DNA of 30,805 nt from contig JBBFLV010000014.1 of NCBI GenBank assembly GCA_037478835.1, forward strand, positions 1 to 30,805, read 5' to 3'. This document shows, piece after piece, positions 1 to 8,535 of the stretch (its first letter is position 1; every line of letters begins with the position of its first letter). The position numbers and the translations under genes are program-made. The notes below the pieces were generated by a model that worked only from the letters and a program-made list of their open reading frames with translations, had not been told where the DNA came from and searched no databases. Origin of the DNA: 630D-37 sp037478835 (GTDB taxonomy: Bacteria > Chloroflexota > Anaerolineae > Anaerolineales > Villigracilaceae).

Positions 1-71
1 TTGTTAAAACAGCAACCTCAACCAAAAGTTACCGAACTAAATTGTTAATGTTCATAAGCCTGATGCTACGT

Positions 72-99
72 CCACGGTCTACCGTCTACGGTCCAATTT
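72..99. repeat. Heptamer repeat array (3 units), CYACSGT family
   Basis: Three tandem 7-bp units, CCACGGT, CTACCGT and CTACGGT, followed by CCAATTT. The same unit, and nearly the same closing sequence GTCCAATT, recurs in the array at 9887–9949. The array abuts the kinase stop codon at 98–100, whose TAA falls in the closing sequence. Function unknown. Confidence 0.75.
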
Positions 100-1081
100 A
101 CAACGAAAAGAGAAACGTGATCACCAATAGCGCCAAGAAAGCGATGGTCAAGCGACGCATGTCCCCCGTGCGTAGTAATTCCCACCAATTAAGGGGGGCA
201 CGCGATTGGGTCAAAGGAGAAAAAACGGCTCTGCCTTCCAGCAAGGCCTGGCGAAAGACTTCAATATTCGGCGGGCGCTGATCGGGGTGCAGCGCCATGG
301 CCCAAAGGATCGCCTGTTCGGTTCGGCTGCTGATGGCCGGATTGATCGCCCGTGGCGGTTTCAGGCTCTGGGGTTCCAAAAAGCGCCGGCGGGCATCGGC
401 CGGAGGCTCGTTGGTCAACAAGTGATATAATGTCGCTCCAAGTGCGTAAATATCTGATCGCACATCGGTGTGCACGTCTTCTCCACCGTATTGTTCCAGA
501 GGTGTGTAGATCACCGTCCCTTGGCCTTGAATAATCGTGATGGTCACTTCCTCCGGCGCCAGCACTTTGACCAGGCCAAAATCCACCAACTTGATCAGTC
601 CATTCGGCATCAGCTTGATGTTCGATGGTTTGATGTCCCGATGAATAATCGGCGGCTCCTGCCCGTGAAGGTAAGAAAGCGCCTCGATGAGCTGCGCCGC
701 CCAACCCAGCACCTGCATTTCATCCAGAAAGCGCCGTTCGCGGCGCGCTTCCTGGATCACCATCCGCAGGTCCTTGCCCGGCACATAATCCATGACTAGG
801 TAATCACGGTTGCCGCTGGAGAAGAAATCGGAAACCTTGGGCAAATTCGGATGATCCAGGCGCGCCAAGATGGAAGCCTCGCGAAAAAATTGCTCCCGCG
901 CCTGTTCCAATACTTTCGTCGGCAGGGAGCGTTCGTATTCGACCTCCTTGAGCGCGCAAAGTCGCCCACTCAGGCGCAGATCATCGGCAAGGTAGATATT
1001 CCCCATCCCTCCTTGACCGATGACCTGACGGACGCGATAACGCCCGCGCAGCACCTCTCCTTCCTTTAGCGGCAAAGGCAC
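98..1081 (-). CDS. Membrane-anchored Ser/Thr protein kinase (Hanks/PknB type)
   Basis: This 327-aa protein is a eukaryotic-like Ser/Thr kinase that would transfer phosphate from ATP to proteins in the cytoplasm. The kinase domain runs over about residues 15–280. It has the glycine loop GQGGMG (22–27), the ATP lysine K45 in ALKE, the catalytic loop HRDIKPSN (D149) and the metal-binding DFG (167–169). One hydrophobic segment at the extreme C terminus (about 308–327) should anchor it in the membrane, but no extracellular sensor domain follows, so any sensing must be cytoplasmic or through partners. The start is a GTG preceded by a GAGGAGA Shine-Dalgarno site. It is divergent from an FHA–winged-helix gene, which suggests an FHA domain reading kinase-phosphorylated threonines; that link is inference. 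Confidence 0.93.
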   Translation of the reverse strand: MPLPLKEGEVLRGRYRVRQVIGQGGMGNIYLADDLRLSGRLCALKEVEYERSLPTKVLEQAREQFFREASILARLDHPNLPKVSDFFSSGNRDYLVMDYVPGKDLRMVIQEARRERRFLDEMQVLGWAAQLIEALSYLHGQEPPIIHRDIKPSNIKLMPNGLIKLVDFGLVKVLAPEEVTITIIQGQGTVIYTPLEQYGGEDVHTDVRSDIYALGATLYHLLTNEPPADARRRFLEPQSLKPPRAINPAISSRTEQAILWAMALHPDQRPPNIEVFRQALLEGRAVFSPLTQSRAPLNWWELLRTGDMRRLTIAFLALLVITFLFSL

Positions 1082-1119
1082 CTTCTCTTCTCCTCTCGTA
1101 TCGTGCTTTTTCTGCTATT

Positions 1120-1125
1120 ATTATA
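1120..1125 (-). promoter_or_regulatory. Candidate -10 box for the kinase gene
   Basis: A perfect TATAAT on the minus strand lies 38 nt upstream of the kinase GTG codon. At 17-bp spacing the -35 position reads GTCGGG, which is a poor match, so the promoter is uncertain. The 113-bp gap must also hold the promoter of the divergent FHA gene, for which I see no clear boxes. Confidence 0.4.
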
Positions 1126-1194
1126 TCCGATCCCTACTTTTACCCGACTCCCATGGGTAGAACCTGCCCTCAATAACAAGGCACAGGCGGTCTC

Positions 1195-1845
1195 ATGAGC
1201 CAACCTCACCAGGAATCTCCCTTACTGATTGCCCAGGAAGGCCCGCTCAACGGTCAACGTTGGACGGTGGACCGTTCCCTTCTGATCGGGCGTGAGCTCT
1301 CCTGCGATATCATCATTCCCGATCGCCAGGTCTCGCGTTTCCATGCCCGGCTGACCCCCAGCCCGGAAGGCATCATTCTAGAGGACCTGGGAAGCAAAAA
1401 CGGCACCCACCACAATGGGCAGGAAATCAGAACACCGGTGATCTTGCACGATGGAGACCTGATTCAGATCGCCCTGGCGCAGCAATTCCTTTTTCTCACT
1501 TCCGATTCAACCCTTCCCCTGGAAGCGGGCGCCCCTGCCCGCGGGCGATTGCTCATCGATGCGCGCACGCGCCGTGTCTGGATCAATCAAAAAGCACTGG
1601 AACCGCCTCTCTCGCCGCAGCAATTTCGCTTGCTCTGGTATCTATACGAAAGACAGGGAGAAATCGTCACCCGTCAGGACCTGATCCTGGCCGTTTGGGG
1701 AGAAAATGCCCTCGAAGTGAGCGAAGGCGCCCTGGATGCGTTGCTGCGCCGCGTGCGTGATCGCCTTGCTACTCTCGATCCCACCCATGCCTATATCAAA
1801 ATCATCCGTGGACATGGTGTACGGTTAGATAATCCCCCACTCTAA
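1195..1845 (+). CDS. FHA domain–winged-helix (OmpR-type) regulator
   Basis: This 216-aa cytoplasmic protein joins a phosphothreonine-binding FHA domain (about residues 10–100) to a C-terminal OmpR/PhoB-type winged helix (about 138–214). FHA signature residues are present: GR at 32–33, S47 and H50 in VSRFH, and NGT at 69–71. The winged helix shows the LSPQQFRLLWYL start, the recognition region ALDALLRRVRDRL and the wing IIRGHGVRL. There is no receiver domain. The probable role is a transcription factor controlled by Thr phosphorylation of itself or of a partner, most simply by the divergent kinase next door. Only a weak Shine-Dalgarno site precedes the ATG. The stop codon lies 9 nt from the RidA gene, so the two are probably cotranscribed. 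Confidence 0.88.
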   Translation: MSQPHQESPLLIAQEGPLNGQRWTVDRSLLIGRELSCDIIIPDRQVSRFHARLTPSPEGIILEDLGSKNGTHHNGQEIRTPVILHDGDLIQIALAQQFLFLTSDSTLPLEAGAPARGRLLIDARTRRVWINQKALEPPLSPQQFRLLWYLYERQGEIVTRQDLILAVWGENALEVSEGALDALLRRVRDRLATLDPTHAYIKIIRGHGVRLDNPPL

Positions 1846-1854
1846 GGAATTACC

Positions 1855-2265
1855 ATGTATACCCAGGAAGGCAAGAAAATCATCCACACCGAAAAAGCAC
1901 CCAAAGCCATCGGCCCCTACTCTCAGGCCGTACAAATCGCAAACCTGATCTTTACCGCCGGTCAGATCGGGTTGGACCCGCAAACCGGCGAACTGGTCGG
2001 CACAGACATCGAAAGCCAGACGCGACAGGTGTTGACCAATCTCAAACACATCCTGGAAGCGGCAGGCTCCTCCCTGAGCCACGTCGTTAAGACTACCGTC
2101 TTCTTGCAGGATATGTCCGAATTCCCGCGCATGAACGCCGTATACGCCGAATTCTTCCCGGAGAATCCGCCGGCACGCAGCACCGTCGCCGTCGCCGCGC
2201 TGCCCAAAGGGGCGCGCGTCGAAATCGAAGCCGTTGCCCTTGTGCCCACCATCCGCGGAGATTGA
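1855..2265 (+). CDS. ridA: RidA family enamine/imine deaminase
   Basis: The 136-aa protein is a complete RidA (YjgF/YER057c/UK114) homologue. The family hydrolyses reactive 2-aminoacrylate and related enamines released by PLP enzymes. Characteristic stretches are KAIGPYSQAV (17–26), FTAGQIGLDP (33–42) and PARSTVAVAALP (106–117). R108 and E123 correspond to the substrate-binding Arg and catalytic Glu of E. coli RidA (R105, E120). Relative to typical members it has about six extra N-terminal residues, but an AAGGA site overlapping the previous stop supports this ATG. It sits between the FHA regulator and the glycosyltransferase, whose ATG directly follows its TGA. A housekeeping role is likely; its place in the polysaccharide operon may be fortuitous. 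Confidence 0.94.
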   Translation: MYTQEGKKIIHTEKAPKAIGPYSQAVQIANLIFTAGQIGLDPQTGELVGTDIESQTRQVLTNLKHILEAAGSSLSHVVKTTVFLQDMSEFPRMNAVYAEFFPENPPARSTVAVAALPKGARVEIEAVALVPTIRGD

Positions 2266-3279
2266 ATGAACGACCTCCACTCAGAGACGGAGACCCGACC
2301 TCTGGTCTCGATCCTGATCCCTTGCTACAACGAAGAAAAAACGCTACCGGGATTACTTCAGGCGATCTACGAGCAAACCTATCCACGTTGGCGCCTGGAA
2401 GTGATCATCGCCGACGGGCTTTCACAGGATAGCAGCCGGGCTGTGATTCGGGATTTTCAGGCCTCGCATCCCGACCTGACCCTGAAGTTGATCGACAACC
2501 CGAAGCGCATCATCCCAGCCGCGCTCAACCTGGCCGTTCAGGCCGCCCGTGGCGAAATCCTGATCCGCCTGGACGCACACTCCCGACCGTATCCGGATTA
2601 CGTCGAGCGTTGCGTGGAGGCCTTATCTCGCGGCGCGGGGGATAACGTCGGCGGAGTGTGGGAAATCCGACCGGGTGGGGAAGGATGGATCGCCCGCGCC
2701 ATTGCCGTAGCCGTGGCGCACCCCCTCGGCGCCGGAGACGCGCGCTACCGCCTGCAGGGGAAAGCAGGAGAAGTGGATACCGTTCCGTTCGGTGCTTTTC
2801 ATCGCACCTTGATCGAACGCATCGGCCTCTTTGACGAAACCCTGCTCAGCAACGAAGACTACGAATTCAACACCCGCATCCGTCAAAACGGCGGACGCAT
2901 CTGGCTCGATCCGGCCATTCGTTCGGTATACTATGCCCGTGCATCTTTGCCGGCTTTGTTCCGACAATATGCCCGTTACGGCTATTGGAAGTGGAAAATG
3001 CTCCGTCGCTATCCCCGCTCGCTACGCTGGCGGCAAGCAGTGCCGCCCTTTTTTGTGATCACCTTGCTCGGCGGAGCACTGCTAAGCCCCTTTTCTCCCT
3101 GGATTGCCCGGCTATGGGGCGCCGAGATGGCGCTCTATTTCACCGTGTTGCTACTGGCCTCTGTTCACCAAGCCATCCTTCGGCGCGATCCACTCCTGGT
3201 ACCGGGATTGATGCTCACTTTCCCATGTATCCATCTGGCATGGGGAGGCGCTTTCCTTTGGAGCACGCTTCATGGCTGA
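2266..3279 (+). CDS. Family 2 glycosyltransferase, ExoA-like
   Basis: This 337-aa protein is a GT-A fold glycosyltransferase of family GT2, closest in pattern to succinoglycan ExoA-type enzymes. It should transfer a sugar from a nucleotide donor to a lipid-linked glycan at the cytoplasmic membrane face. Visible motifs are SILIPCYNEEKTL (15–27), the donor-site aspartate in IIADG, the RLDAHSRPYP metal site (DAH in place of DXD, as in ExoA relatives), and the acceptor/base segment NEDYEFNTRIRQNGG. The C-terminal 80 residues contain two or three hydrophobic segments for membrane attachment. The start codon follows the RidA stop without a gap, and the end overlaps the next gene by 8 nt, so translation is probably coupled. 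Donor and acceptor sugars cannot be read from sequence. Confidence 0.9.
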   Translation: MNDLHSETETRPLVSILIPCYNEEKTLPGLLQAIYEQTYPRWRLEVIIADGLSQDSSRAVIRDFQASHPDLTLKLIDNPKRIIPAALNLAVQAARGEILIRLDAHSRPYPDYVERCVEALSRGAGDNVGGVWEIRPGGEGWIARAIAVAVAHPLGAGDARYRLQGKAGEVDTVPFGAFHRTLIERIGLFDETLLSNEDYEFNTRIRQNGGRIWLDPAIRSVYYARASLPALFRQYARYGYWKWKMLRRYPRSLRWRQAVPPFFVITLLGGALLSPFSPWIARLWGAEMALYFTVLLLASVHQAILRRDPLLVPGLMLTFPCIHLAWGGAFLWSTLHG

Positions 3280-4717
3280 CCTACCATCTCCCCCTCTATT
3301 AAGATTGCGCAGTGCCGAACACCGCGCCCTGCTGGTATTCGGTGACCTGCTTGCCTCGTATGCCGCCGTCGCCTTGGCGATTTATACCTGGTATCACTAT
3401 CAGCGTTACGTCCTGCTCGCCATGGGTATTCCCCCTCGTCGGGTGGACCTCCTGCTCAAGGTAGAGGTCCCCTGGTGGTTCTACCTGCTTCCGATTCTAT
3501 GGGGAGTGCTCCTGATCGAGCTCTACGATCCGCACAAGGCCGCCAATGCGCGCCGTACCTTTCGCGGTGTTGCCCTGGCCGTGCTGATCGGCGTGCTGGG
3601 CTACGCCACCATCTTCCTGTTCTACAAAAACCCGAATGAGCTGCCGCGCGTCGGCGTGGGGGCTTTCCTAATCTATGCCGCTGCATTGACCCTGCTCTGG
3701 CGCCTGCTCTATATCCGCATCTATGCTACCCAGGGTTTAATGCGCCGGGTGTTGATCGTCGGCGCCGGCAAGGCCGGGCAAACTTTGTTGCAGGCATACC
3801 GTCAGATCACACCACCTCCCTTTCAACTGATCGGTTTTATCGATGACGATCCCCAAAAGATCGGCCAGGAGATCGCCGGCATGCCCGTATTAGGAAACAG
3901 CCGCGATCTGCCGGAGATCATCGAACGGCATCGCGTCTCCGAAATCATCGTTGCCATCACCGGCGAAATGCAGGGCGAAACCTTCCAGACCCTGCTCGAT
4001 CTCCAAGAACAAGGCATCGAAGTGACGCGCATGCCCACCATCTACGAAGAGTTGCTCGGGCGCGTTCCGGTGCAACATCTGGAATCGGACTGGCTGATCC
4101 GCTCGTTTGTGGATGAGGCGCGCGTCAGCGGCTTTTACGAACTCAGCAAACGCTTGCTCGATATTCTCGGCGGCCTGATCGGCATGGCGCTCTTTTTGCT
4201 CATGTGGCCCTTCGTCGCCCTGGCGATCTACCTAGAGAGCGGACGGCCGATCCTCTTCGCCCAGGCCCGTGCCGGCCGCGGCGGAAAGCCTTTCATCATG
4301 TATAAATTCCGCACCATGGTCCCGGATGCGGAGGCCGATGGTCAACCGCGGCTGGCCGAAGCCAACGATCCGCGCGTGACGCGCGTCGGCGCCTTCCTAC
4401 GACGCACACGGCTGGATGAATTCCCGCAGTTCTTCAACATCCTGCGCGGCGAAATGAGCCTGGTTGGGCCGCGCGCCGAACGTCCGGAGCTGGTGGCCAA
4501 ATTCCAACGGCAAATCCCCTTCTACCGTGCCCGCCTGCTGGTCAAACCCGGCCTGACGGGATGGGCGCAGATCAACTACGGCTACGCTTCCACCGTGGAA
4601 GAAACGCTGGTAAAGCTCGAATACGATCTCTACTACATCAAGCATCGTTCCCTGCTCATGGACCTGGTCATTTTGCTACGCACCGTGGGCACCATCTTCG
4701 GCCTGAGGGGGAGATAG
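3272..4717 (+). CDS. Exopolysaccharide polyprenyl glycosylphosphotransferase (WcaJ/WbaP type)
   Basis: The 481-aa integral membrane enzyme should start the repeat unit by moving a sugar-1-phosphate from a UDP-sugar to undecaprenyl phosphate. It has the full two-part architecture: four N-terminal membrane helices (about 20–155), a CoA-binding-like Rossmann module starting RVLIVGAGKAGQTLL, then the C-terminal bacterial sugar transferase domain from about residue 286 with its re-entrant helix. The transferase shows YKFRTMVPDAE, RLDEFPQFFNIL, GEMSLVGPRAERPE and VKPGLTGWAQINYGY, all hallmarks of the family. The start overlaps the glycosyltransferase end and the next gene follows after 3 nt. It is the committed priming step of this locus. 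The exact sugar (glucose, galactose or an amino sugar) is not determinable. Confidence 0.95.
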   Translation: MADLPSPPLLRLRSAEHRALLVFGDLLASYAAVALAIYTWYHYQRYVLLAMGIPPRRVDLLLKVEVPWWFYLLPILWGVLLIELYDPHKAANARRTFRGVALAVLIGVLGYATIFLFYKNPNELPRVGVGAFLIYAAALTLLWRLLYIRIYATQGLMRRVLIVGAGKAGQTLLQAYRQITPPPFQLIGFIDDDPQKIGQEIAGMPVLGNSRDLPEIIERHRVSEIIVAITGEMQGETFQTLLDLQEQGIEVTRMPTIYEELLGRVPVQHLESDWLIRSFVDEARVSGFYELSKRLLDILGGLIGMALFLLMWPFVALAIYLESGRPILFAQARAGRGGKPFIMYKFRTMVPDAEADGQPRLAEANDPRVTRVGAFLRRTRLDEFPQFFNILRGEMSLVGPRAERPELVAKFQRQIPFYRARLLVKPGLTGWAQINYGYASTVEETLVKLEYDLYYIKHRSLLMDLVILLRTVGTIFGLRGR

Positions 4718-4720
4718 CCT

Positions 4721-5668
4721 ATGCGCGCCCTGGTCACCGGCGGGGCCGGCTTTATCGGCTCGCATCTGGTCAACCTGCTCCTGGAACAAGGCTTCCAGGT
4801 GCGCGTGCTGGATAACTTCAGCAGCGGACGCGGCGAAAACCTACCGGCGCGGCACCCTCGGCTTGAGGTCCTGGAAGGCGATATTCGGGATGCGGCCAAA
4901 GTGCAGCAGGCCGTTCAGCAGGTGGATTTCGTCTTCCACCTGGCCGCCTTCGTCTCCGTTCCGCAATCCATCGAAGCCCCCCTGGATTGCTTAGATATTA
5001 ACGTCAACGGCACGGCGCTGGTGCTGGAAACGGCACGGCGCTACGGTGTGCAACGGGCCGTGCTGGCCTCCAGCGCCGCAGTCTATGGCGATTCGCCCAA
5101 CCTGCCCTTGGCCGAGAGCACCCCTCCCCATCCGCAATCTCCCTATGCCACCTCCAAATGGGTGGATGAACTGTATGCCGCCCTCTTCAGCCAATTAGGG
5201 ATGGAAACGGTCGCCCTGCGCTATTTCAACGTCTATGGGCCGCGCCAGCGACCCGATTCCCCCTATGCCGCCGCCATTCCGCGCTTTATCGCCCGCCTGC
5301 TCCAAGGTGAGGAGATCGTCATCTTCGGCGATGGCGGCCAGACCCGTGACCTGATCTACGTCGAGGACGTGGCGCGTGCCAACTTGCTGGCCGCCCAAAC
5401 CCCCGGCATTGCCGGCCGCGTGTTCAACATTTGCACCGGTCAGGAAACCCGTTTGCTGGATGTGATCGATACGCTCTACCGCCTGATCCCGCCCAAGCGG
5501 CCGCATCGCTTTGAAGCGCCGCGTCCCGGCGATATCTATCGCTCCGTGGGGGACCCGCAGCGGGCGGCGGCGGAACTGGGCTTTCGCGCTGCCGTAACAT
5601 TAGAAGAAGGTCTGCGCCGTACCGTGCAGGCTTTCGACAACCACAGCCTGGCCTCGAAACCTTCCTGA
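4721..5668 (+). CDS. NAD-dependent nucleotide-sugar epimerase (extended SDR)
   Basis: The 315-aa cytoplasmic enzyme is an extended short-chain dehydrogenase of the GalE/WbpP group. It carries the NAD-binding GGAGFIGS (7–14), LDNFSSG, a HLAA segment, and the catalytic YATSK (Y142, K146). The segment RYFNVYGPRQRPDSPYAA, followed by IPRFI, resembles UDP-GlcNAc/UDP-Glc 4-epimerases. It probably supplies a C4-epimerised UDP-sugar for the locus. It begins 3 nt after the glycosylphosphotransferase stop. A dehydratase role is less likely because the sequence looks like the 4-epimerases, but the substrate is inferred only. Confidence 0.9.
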   Translation: MRALVTGGAGFIGSHLVNLLLEQGFQVRVLDNFSSGRGENLPARHPRLEVLEGDIRDAAKVQQAVQQVDFVFHLAAFVSVPQSIEAPLDCLDINVNGTALVLETARRYGVQRAVLASSAAVYGDSPNLPLAESTPPHPQSPYATSKWVDELYAALFSQLGMETVALRYFNVYGPRQRPDSPYAAAIPRFIARLLQGEEIVIFGDGGQTRDLIYVEDVARANLLAAQTPGIAGRVFNICTGQETRLLDVIDTLYRLIPPKRPHRFEAPRPGDIYRSVGDPQRAAAELGFRAAVTLEEGLRRTVQAFDNHSLASKPS

Positions 5669-5674
5669 TGGTAG

Positions 5675-5680
5675 TATAAT
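5675..5680 (+). promoter_or_regulatory. -10 box close to start codon; possible leaderless promoter
   Basis: A perfect TATAAT lies in the 21-nt gap before the aminotransferase gene. Nine nucleotides separate it from the ATG, and there is no Shine-Dalgarno site in the gap. A transcript from this box would begin at or just before the start codon. No good -35 box is visible, so chance occurrence is possible. Confidence 0.45.
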
Positions 5681-5689
5681 CCCAAACCT

Positions 5690-6892
5690 ATGAATACCCG
5701 TTCTCACTCCAAACACCTACCTGCTATTCTTGGGGGCGAGCCATCGTTCCCTGAAAAAATACCGATGGTGCGCCCGGTCCTGCCACCCTTCGAGGAAATG
5801 GCCGAAGGCATCCGAAGCATTCTCGAAAGCGGCATGGTGACCAAAGGGCCGATCCTGCGTCGCTTCGAGCAGGCGATCGCCGAACACCTGGGCGTGAAAC
5901 ATGCCGTTGCCGTTTCCAGCTGCACATCCGGCATGATGTTGGTACACAAAGCGCTGAACCCGGATGGTGGCGAAGTGGTCTTGCCGAGTTTTACGTTCAT
6001 GGCCACCGCCAGCGCCGCCGTTTGGGCCGGTTTGCGCCCCGTCTTTGCCGATGTGGACCGGGAAACGAACAACCTCGATCCGGCCGCGGCGGAAGCGGCG
6101 ATCACGCCGCGCACGGTGGCGATCGTCGCCGTGCACCAATTCGGCAACCCGGCCGATATCGAAGGGTTGCAGCGAGTGGCCGATCGTCACGGCCTGAAGC
6201 TGATCTTCGATGCTGCGCATGGCTTCGGTGCGCGCTATCAGGGAGAACCGGTCGGGAAACAAGGCGATGCGCAAATCTTCAGCCTGAGCCCCACAAAGCT
6301 GCTGATCACCGGGGAAGGGGGCATCGTAGCCACGAACGACGATACCCTCGCCGAACGCATTCGCATGGGGCGCGAATACGGCAACGATGGAAACTACGAT
6401 AGCGCCTTCGCCGGCCTGAACGCCCGCATGCCGGAATTCAATGCCTTGCTCGGCCTACACAGCCTGCAACGGCTGGAAGAGGCCGCCCGGCATCGCAATG
6501 AGACCGTGGCGCTCTTCCAGGAATTGCTAGGTCGCCTACCCGGCATCGGCTTCCAGAAAGTGCGCCCCGGCGATCGTCACTCCTATCGTGAGCTTTCGAT
6601 CACCATCGATGCCCAAGCTTTCGGTCTGACGCGTGACGAGGTCGCCCTGGCACTGGCCGCCGAAAACATCGATACGCGCAAATACTACTTCCCTCCCATC
6701 CACAAGCAAACCGCCTATCGTCCGTATTACGATGGTCGCCCCTTGCCCAACACCGATTGGCTCTCGGAAAACAGCCTGAGCCTGCCGATGTGGTCGAACA
6801 TGGAGGAAGCGGTAGCCGTCAAAATCTGCCAGGCCTTTGAGCGCCTGCACGAAAACGCTTTGAAAGTTCGTGAAAAATTGGGCACAAGATGA
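5690..6892 (+). CDS. DegT/DnrJ/EryC1/StrS family sugar aminotransferase
   Basis: This 400-aa protein is a PLP-dependent aminotransferase of the family that puts an amino group on keto-deoxy nucleotide sugars. It has the N-terminal MVRPVLPPFEEM substrate segment, GPILRRFEQAIAEHLGVKHAVAVSSCTSG, LPSFTFMATASAA, the PLP-ring aspartate in FDAAHGFGA, and the Schiff-base lysine K203 in SPTK followed by GEGG. The length is typical. The stop overlaps the next gene (ATGA). With the adjacent SDR enzymes it would form an amino-sugar branch of the polysaccharide pathway. A TATAAT box directly upstream suggests it may also be transcribed separately. The nucleotide sugar used is unknown. Confidence 0.93.
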   Translation: MNTRSHSKHLPAILGGEPSFPEKIPMVRPVLPPFEEMAEGIRSILESGMVTKGPILRRFEQAIAEHLGVKHAVAVSSCTSGMMLVHKALNPDGGEVVLPSFTFMATASAAVWAGLRPVFADVDRETNNLDPAAAEAAITPRTVAIVAVHQFGNPADIEGLQRVADRHGLKLIFDAAHGFGARYQGEPVGKQGDAQIFSLSPTKLLITGEGGIVATNDDTLAERIRMGREYGNDGNYDSAFAGLNARMPEFNALLGLHSLQRLEEAARHRNETVALFQELLGRLPGIGFQKVRPGDRHSYRELSITIDAQAFGLTRDEVALALAAENIDTRKYYFPPIHKQTAYRPYYDGRPLPNTDWLSENSLSLPMWSNMEEAVAVKICQAFERLHENALKVREKLGTR

Positions 6893-8484
6893 AAGAGCTT
6901 TCTGCCTGGTTCAGGAAAATGTTTTCCCCCCAAGGGATCGTGCGCATTGTCGCCGATGCGCTGTTGATCAACATGGCCTTGATCAGCGCACTGACCTTGC
7001 GCTTCCTTTGGCTGATCGCCGATAATCAACCGGATGCCCCGGTCCCCTATCGGGTCATCCTGATGTATTACGAGCGCATTTACCTGAACAACGCCTGGCT
7101 GATCACGCTGATCTCACTGCTGATCTTCGCCGCCAACGGCTTCTACACCTATGGGCGATTCTACCGTGGGCGCTACAAGGTGCTCATCGTCTTCCAGGCA
7201 GTAAGCCTCTCCTATATCATCTTTGGTTTCATCACCTACCTAGCCCAAAGTGATTTCCTCGGCAATTTGAAATCGGTCTTCAATTTCCCGCGCGGCACGC
7301 TGGTCTTTGCCTGGGCGTTGAGCGCTGTGCTGCTGATCGGGGCCCGCATTTGGTCCACGCTGTGGAAGCGCATGACGCGCGTGGAAAGTGAGCCGGCACA
7401 TCGCGAAAAGATCGAAAACGTGCTGGTGATCGGCGGCGCCGGTTATATCGGCTCGGCGCTCCTGCCGCGCCTGTTGGATGCCGGTTATCGTGTCCGCCTG
7501 CTCGATCTGCTCATCTACGGCACCGAGCCTATCCGAGAATGCATGGGGCATCCGAACCTGGAGATCATGCAGGCAGATTTCCGCAAAATCGAAAAAGTGG
7601 TTCAGGCCATGCAAGGGATGGACGCGGTGATCCACCTGGGTGGATTGGTAGGGGATCCGGCCTGTGCTTTGAATGAACAACTGACGATCGAGATCAACCT
7701 CATGGCGACCCGCATGATCGCCGAGGTGGCCAAAGGAAGTGGAGTCGGCCATTTCATCTTTGCCAGCACCTGCTCGGTTTACGGTGCAAGTGACGAGAAA
7801 CTCGATGAGCGTTCCGAATTGCGCCCGGTCTCCCTCTATGCGCGCACCAAGATCGCATCGGAGCGCGTCCTCCTGAAAATGGCCGATGAACGTTTCACAC
7901 CGGTCATCTTGCGCTTTGGCACGATCTATGGGCTTTCCGGCCGTCCGCGCTTCGATCTGGTGATCAACCTGCTAGCGGCAAAAGCCGTAGTCGAAAACGA
8001 GATCACCATCTTCGGTGGTAATCAATGGCGGCCCTTTGTACATGTGGAAGACGCGGCGCGTGCTATTCTGCTCGCCCTGGAAGCCCCGCGACAGATCGTG
8101 CGCAATCAGATTTTCAACGTGGGCTCCAACGAACAGAATTACACCATCAACCAGATCGGCGAGATCATCCAGCGCCTTGTCCCCTCGGCGCGCATCGTCC
8201 ATCACGATGAAAGCGCCGATCGGCGCAACTATTGGGTCAATTTCAACAAAATTCGCGATGTGCTCGGCTTCCGCCCTGAATGGACCGTGGAGCAAGGCAT
8301 CCTGCAGGTGATCGAGGCCATCCGCAGCGGCAAGATCGACGACTATCGCAATCCGCTCTATAGCAACGTCAAGTTCCTCACCCAGGAAGGCCTTTCCCGC
8401 CTGCTCCATTCTGAATCCGAAGAAGAAAACTACTGGCTCTCGGACGTGCTCCAACAGGAGACGATCGAAGCACCGTTGAAGTAG
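6889..8484 (+). CDS. Four-helix membrane domain fused to NAD-dependent SDR epimerase/dehydratase
   Basis: This 531-aa protein has two parts. Residues 1–165 contain about four membrane helices (around 16–45, 60–83, 100–122, 136–156), as in the N-terminal region of CapD/WbpM/PglF-like enzymes. From about 175 there is an extended SDR: GGAGYIGS (182–189), a HLGGLVGDPA segment, and the catalytic YARTK (Y317, K321). The SDR half resembles soluble NAD-dependent epimerase/dehydratase proteins more than the 4,6-dehydratase usually attached to such helices, so the combination is unusual. About 60 residues at the C terminus lie beyond the usual SDR end. The start overlaps the aminotransferase stop. It probably makes or modifies a nucleotide sugar at the membrane; the reaction is unassigned. 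Confidence 0.85.
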   Translation: MKELSAWFRKMFSPQGIVRIVADALLINMALISALTLRFLWLIADNQPDAPVPYRVILMYYERIYLNNAWLITLISLLIFAANGFYTYGRFYRGRYKVLIVFQAVSLSYIIFGFITYLAQSDFLGNLKSVFNFPRGTLVFAWALSAVLLIGARIWSTLWKRMTRVESEPAHREKIENVLVIGGAGYIGSALLPRLLDAGYRVRLLDLLIYGTEPIRECMGHPNLEIMQADFRKIEKVVQAMQGMDAVIHLGGLVGDPACALNEQLTIEINLMATRMIAEVAKGSGVGHFIFASTCSVYGASDEKLDERSELRPVSLYARTKIASERVLLKMADERFTPVILRFGTIYGLSGRPRFDLVINLLAAKAVVENEITIFGGNQWRPFVHVEDAARAILLALEAPRQIVRNQIFNVGSNEQNYTINQIGEIIQRLVPSARIVHHDESADRRNYWVNFNKIRDVLGFRPEWTVEQGILQVIEAIRSGKIDDYRNPLYSNVKFLTQEGLSRLLHSESEEENYWLSDVLQQETIEAPLK

Positions 8485-8535
8485 AAGGGCTGTCCCTCCA
8501 CTTCGCCGACCACGCGACCATCCGACCACAAAACA

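Noticed and set aside
1255..1279. Two heptamer-like units (GGACGGT, GGACCGT) inside the FHA gene
   Set aside because: They encode WTVDR in a conserved part of the FHA domain with no further units, so coincidence is likelier than a repeat insertion.
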